Source: Actinomycetes bacterium (GTDB lineage Bacteria > Actinomycetota > Actinomycetes > S36-B12 > UBA10799). From it: DNA of 9,348 nucleotides. The notes under the pieces were generated by a model. That model did not search any database and was not told the DNA's origin. It saw only the letters and a list, made by a program, of their open reading frames with translations. The stretch lies in the NCBI GenBank assembly GCA_029779995.1, contig JAKOZM010000430.1:1-9348 (forward strand). The letters run 5' to 3'. The translations under genes were made by a program, and so were the position numbers. Of this stretch, positions 7,516-9,348 are shown one piece after another (the first letter of the stretch is position 1; each line of letters begins with the position of its first letter).

Positions 7516-8060
7516 GTAATGCTCCCTTCGACCGCGGGTTTGAGCGGCTCACCTGCCCCGGTGACCCTGCCCTCGTAGTAATCCTTCTCCGTCGCACCAT
7601 CGACCATGTCGTGCGGGGGTGCGATCATGCCCGGCTGCAGTGGTGCCAGCAGGTCATCCTTCTCGTAGATCAGCCGCTGCCGGCTGTTGTCCGCGAGTTC
7701 GAACTCGTGGATCATCGTCAGCGCCCGGGTGGGGCACGCCTCGATGCACAGCCCGCAGCCGATGCAGCGCAGGTAGTTGATCTGGTACACCCGGCCGTAG
7801 CGCTCGCCAGGGGAGAACCGGCCTTCGGCGGTGTTGTCGGCGCCCTGTACGAAGATGGCGTCGGCCGGACAGGCCCAGGCGCACAACTCGCAGCCGACGC
7901 ACTTCTCAAGACCATCGGGATGGCGGTTGAGCTGATGCCGGCCGTGGTAACGCGCCTTCGGCGGGACCTTCTCCTCGGGGTACTGCTCGGTGACCTTCTT
8001 GCGGAACATCGTCGCGAAGGTCGTCGAGAAGCCCTTGATCACGGGAGGGACGTCAGGCAT
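7512..8060 (-). CDS. nuoI: NADH-quinone oxidoreductase subunit I (2x[4Fe-4S] ferredoxin-type)
   Basis: NuoI is the peripheral-arm subunit at the membrane interface. Its two [4Fe-4S] clusters (N6a and N6b) pass electrons from NuoG towards the terminal N2 cluster in NuoB. The 182-residue protein has two ferredoxin motifs of form CxxCxxCxxxCP: C54, C57, C60, C64 ([12 protein letters not shown]) and C99, C102, C105, C109 ([12 protein letters not shown]), with the intact spacing expected. It has an amphipathic N-terminus ([24 protein letters not shown], about 5-28) that in this family lies along the membrane. The frame is open further upstream to 8228, but the ATG at 8060 is chosen: AGGAG lies 7 nt before it, the protein then starts like other family members, and overlap with nuoH falls to 8 nt instead of about 176. 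The stop overlaps the nuoJ start by 4 nt. Confidence 0.97.
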   Translation of the reverse strand: MPDVPPVIKGFSTTFATMFRKKVTEQYPEEKVPPKARYHGRHQLNRHPDGLEKCVGCELCAWACPADAIFVQGADNTAEGRFSPGERYGRVYQINYLRCIGCGLCIEACPTRALTMIHEFELADNSRQRLIYEKDDLLAPLQPGMIAPPHDMVDGATEKDYYEGRVTGAGEPLKPAVEGSIT

Positions 8061-9333
8061 TACGCGGCTCCTGTTCCACAGCGGGGACCCTGGCTGGTTC
8101 CAGCAGGTCCTGACCGGGCATGGGGGGTACCGGATGCCCGCCGGCGAACGGGTCAACGGGCTCCAGGAACGAGGCCTCCGCCGTCTCGGCCAGCTCCGCC
8201 CGGCGATCACGGCGGATCTGCGCCGCATACGAGGCCACGATGAGGATCAACACCGCGAACGACACCGCGACCAGGATCTTCATCACATCGGAGCCATCCG
8301 GTCCGAGGTTGTAACGGGCGATGGCCACCACGATGATCCAGGCCAGGGAGATCGGGATGAGGATCTTCCAGCCGAATCGCATGAACTGGTCGTAGCGCAG
8401 CCGCGGCAGGGTGCCGCGCAGCCAGATGAAGACGAAGATGAACGTCACGACCTTGCCCAGGAACCACAGCATGGGCCACCAGCCCTCGTTCGCGCCGTCC
8501 CAGATCGAGATGGGCCACGGCGCTCGCCAGCCGCCGAGGAACAGCGTGGTCGCCAGGGCCGACACGGTCACCATGTTGATGTACTCGGCGAGGAAGAACA
8601 TGGCGAATTTCAGTGACGAGTACTCGGTGTGGAAACCGCCGACGAGCTCACCCTCGGCCTCGGGCAGGTCGAACGGTGCGCGGTTGACCTCACCCACCAT
8701 GGCGGTCGTGTAGATCATGAATGAGGGCAGCAGCAGCAGGATGAACCACAGCTTCGTCTGGGCGTTGACGATCTCGGAGGTGGACATGCTGCCCGCGTAG
8801 AGGAACACCGCGACGAACGACAGGCTCATCGCGATCTCGTAGGAGATCATCTGCGCGGTCGATCGCAGGCCACCGAGCAGCGGGTACGTCGATCCGGATG
8901 ACCAGCCGGCCAGCACGATGCCGTAGATGCCGATGGAGGCGATGGCCAGCACGTAGAGCACGCTGACGGGGAAGTCGGTGAGTTGCAGCATGGTCCGCTG
9001 ACCGAAGATCGAGACCTCCGGCCCGAGCGGGATCACCGCCCAGGTCAGGAACGCCGGCACGGCCGACAGGATCGGGGCGAGGATGTACACCCCGAGTTCG
9101 GCCTTGCGAGGGATGATCTCCTCTTTGAGGGCCAGCTTGATGCCGTCCATCAGGGACTGCAGCAGACCAGCCGGTCCGGCGCGGTTCGGGCCGATCCGGC
9201 TCTGCATCCAGGACACCACGCGGCGCTCGCCCCAGATCGTCAGCAGCACGATCACGACGAGCAGGACGAAGATGCCCAGGGTCTTCAAACAGATCAGCCA
9301 GAACGGATCGGTGCCGAAGCCTGCGACGTTCAT
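8053..9333 (-). CDS. nuoH: NADH-quinone oxidoreductase subunit H
   Basis: NuoH joins the peripheral and membrane arms and forms much of the quinone-binding chamber and the charged E-channel. The 426-residue polytopic protein shows [20 protein letters not shown] (45-64) and the highly conserved loop [17 protein letters not shown] (214-230) followed by FHTEYS (234-239), plus [19 protein letters not shown] (305-323). The E. coli subunit (325 residues) ends near the equivalent of residue 340. Here an extra hydrophobic segment (about 350-372) and a hydrophilic, Pro-rich tail (about 374-426) follow, a form typical of actinobacteria. The start is ATG at 9333 with GGAGG (9343-9339) five bases upstream. 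The 3' end overlaps nuoI by 8 nt. The quinone is presumably menaquinone, inferred from the phylum. Confidence 0.98.
   Translation of the reverse strand: MNVAGFGTDPFWLICLKTLGIFVLLVVIVLLTIWGERRVVSWMQSRIGPNRAGPAGLLQSLMDGIKLALKEEIIPRKAELGVYILAPILSAVPAFLTWAVIPLGPEVSIFGQRTMLQLTDFPVSVLYVLAIASIGIYGIVLAGWSSGSTYPLLGGLRSTAQMISYEIAMSLSFVAVFLYAGSMSTSEIVNAQTKLWFILLLLPSFMIYTTAMVGEVNRAPFDLPEAEGELVGGFHTEYSSLKFAMFFLAEYINMVTVSALATTLFLGGWRAPWPISIWDGANEGWWPMLWFLGKVVTFIFVFIWLRGTLPRLRYDQFMRFGWKILIPISLAWIIVVAIARYNLGPDGSDVMKILVAVSFAVLILIVASYAAQIRRDRRAELAETAEASFLEPVDPFAGGHPVPPMPGQDLLEPARVPAVEQEPRNA
8068..8072 (-). promoter_or_regulatory. Ribosome binding site deciding the nuoI start
   Basis: AGGAG sits 7 nt upstream of the ATG at 8060, within the last codons of nuoH. 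It is the main reason for preferring this start over an upstream one at 8228. Confidence 0.75.
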
Positions 9334-9348
9334 GACATCCTCCCGACG
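9330..9348 (-). CDS. nuoG: Possible last codons of nuoG (C-terminal fragment)
   Basis: Only 19 bases are present. In the one frame that meets a stop here, the codons read V-G-R-M-S and then TGA, with that TGA overlapping the nuoH ATG as ATGA. nuoG normally precedes nuoH, and most other nuo junctions in this window overlap in the same way, so this is the likely end of nuoG. The identification rests on gene order only; five residues cannot show homology. Confidence 0.35.

Noticed and set aside
7512..8228. A longer nuoI starting at 8228
   Set aside because: The extra 56 residues are Arg/Ser/Pro-rich and match no NuoI N-terminus, and the overlap with nuoH would be about 176 nt. The ATG at 8060 has a well-spaced AGGAG.

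Overview
The window is the distal half of an actinobacterial nuo operon, read entirely on the minus strand. It encodes most of the membrane arm of respiratory complex I (proton-pumping NADH:menaquinone oxidoreductase). A trans-polyprenyl diphosphate synthase gene follows it, then a short intergenic region, and the start of an unrelated gene runs off the left edge. The actinobacterial assignment rests on high GC, frequent GTG starts, and subunit forms usual in that phylum: NuoJ with a long charged C-terminal tail, NuoH with an extra membrane segment and a Pro-rich tail, and an isoprenoid synthase directly behind nuoN. Genus cannot be set from the sequence alone.

Layout in transcription order (right to left): a possible last few codons of nuoG (9348-9330), nuoH (9333-8053), nuoI (8060-7512), nuoJ (7515-6688), nuoK (6691-6392), nuoL (6391-4466), nuoM (4465-2909), nuoN (2912-1365) and the polyprenyl synthase (1341-364). 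The nuo junctions are overlaps (8 nt H/I; 4-nt GTGA at I/J, J/K and M/N) or exact abutments (TAA|ATG at K/L and L/M). Only 23 nt separate nuoN from the synthase. This is one tightly coupled transcript, with a Shine-Dalgarno for each gene lying inside the previous gene.

NuoI carries the last two [4Fe-4S] clusters of the electron wire. NuoH forms the quinone chamber. NuoJ and NuoK carry the connecting polar residues, and NuoL, NuoM and NuoN are the three antiporter-like pump modules. The key Glu and Lys residues are present in every subunit, so the enzyme looks intact. The synthase has both Asp-rich motifs and a small residue five positions before the first, as expected for a long chain such as the menaquinone side chain, so the operon would pair the enzyme with supply of its quinone substrate.

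Positions 150-363 hold no convincing gene. They hold an imperfect direct repeat (211-237 and 298-323) and, facing left, a promoter-like element that fits the PafBC / RecA-independent DNA-damage consensus (TTGTCR, 11-base spacing, TANNNT). That element lies 6 nt from the start codon of the left-edge gene, which resembles the N-terminus of a DUF222/HNH (13E12-type) protein. This is the least ordinary signal in the window. The rest is a conventional respiratory operon and I found no evidence of a new system.
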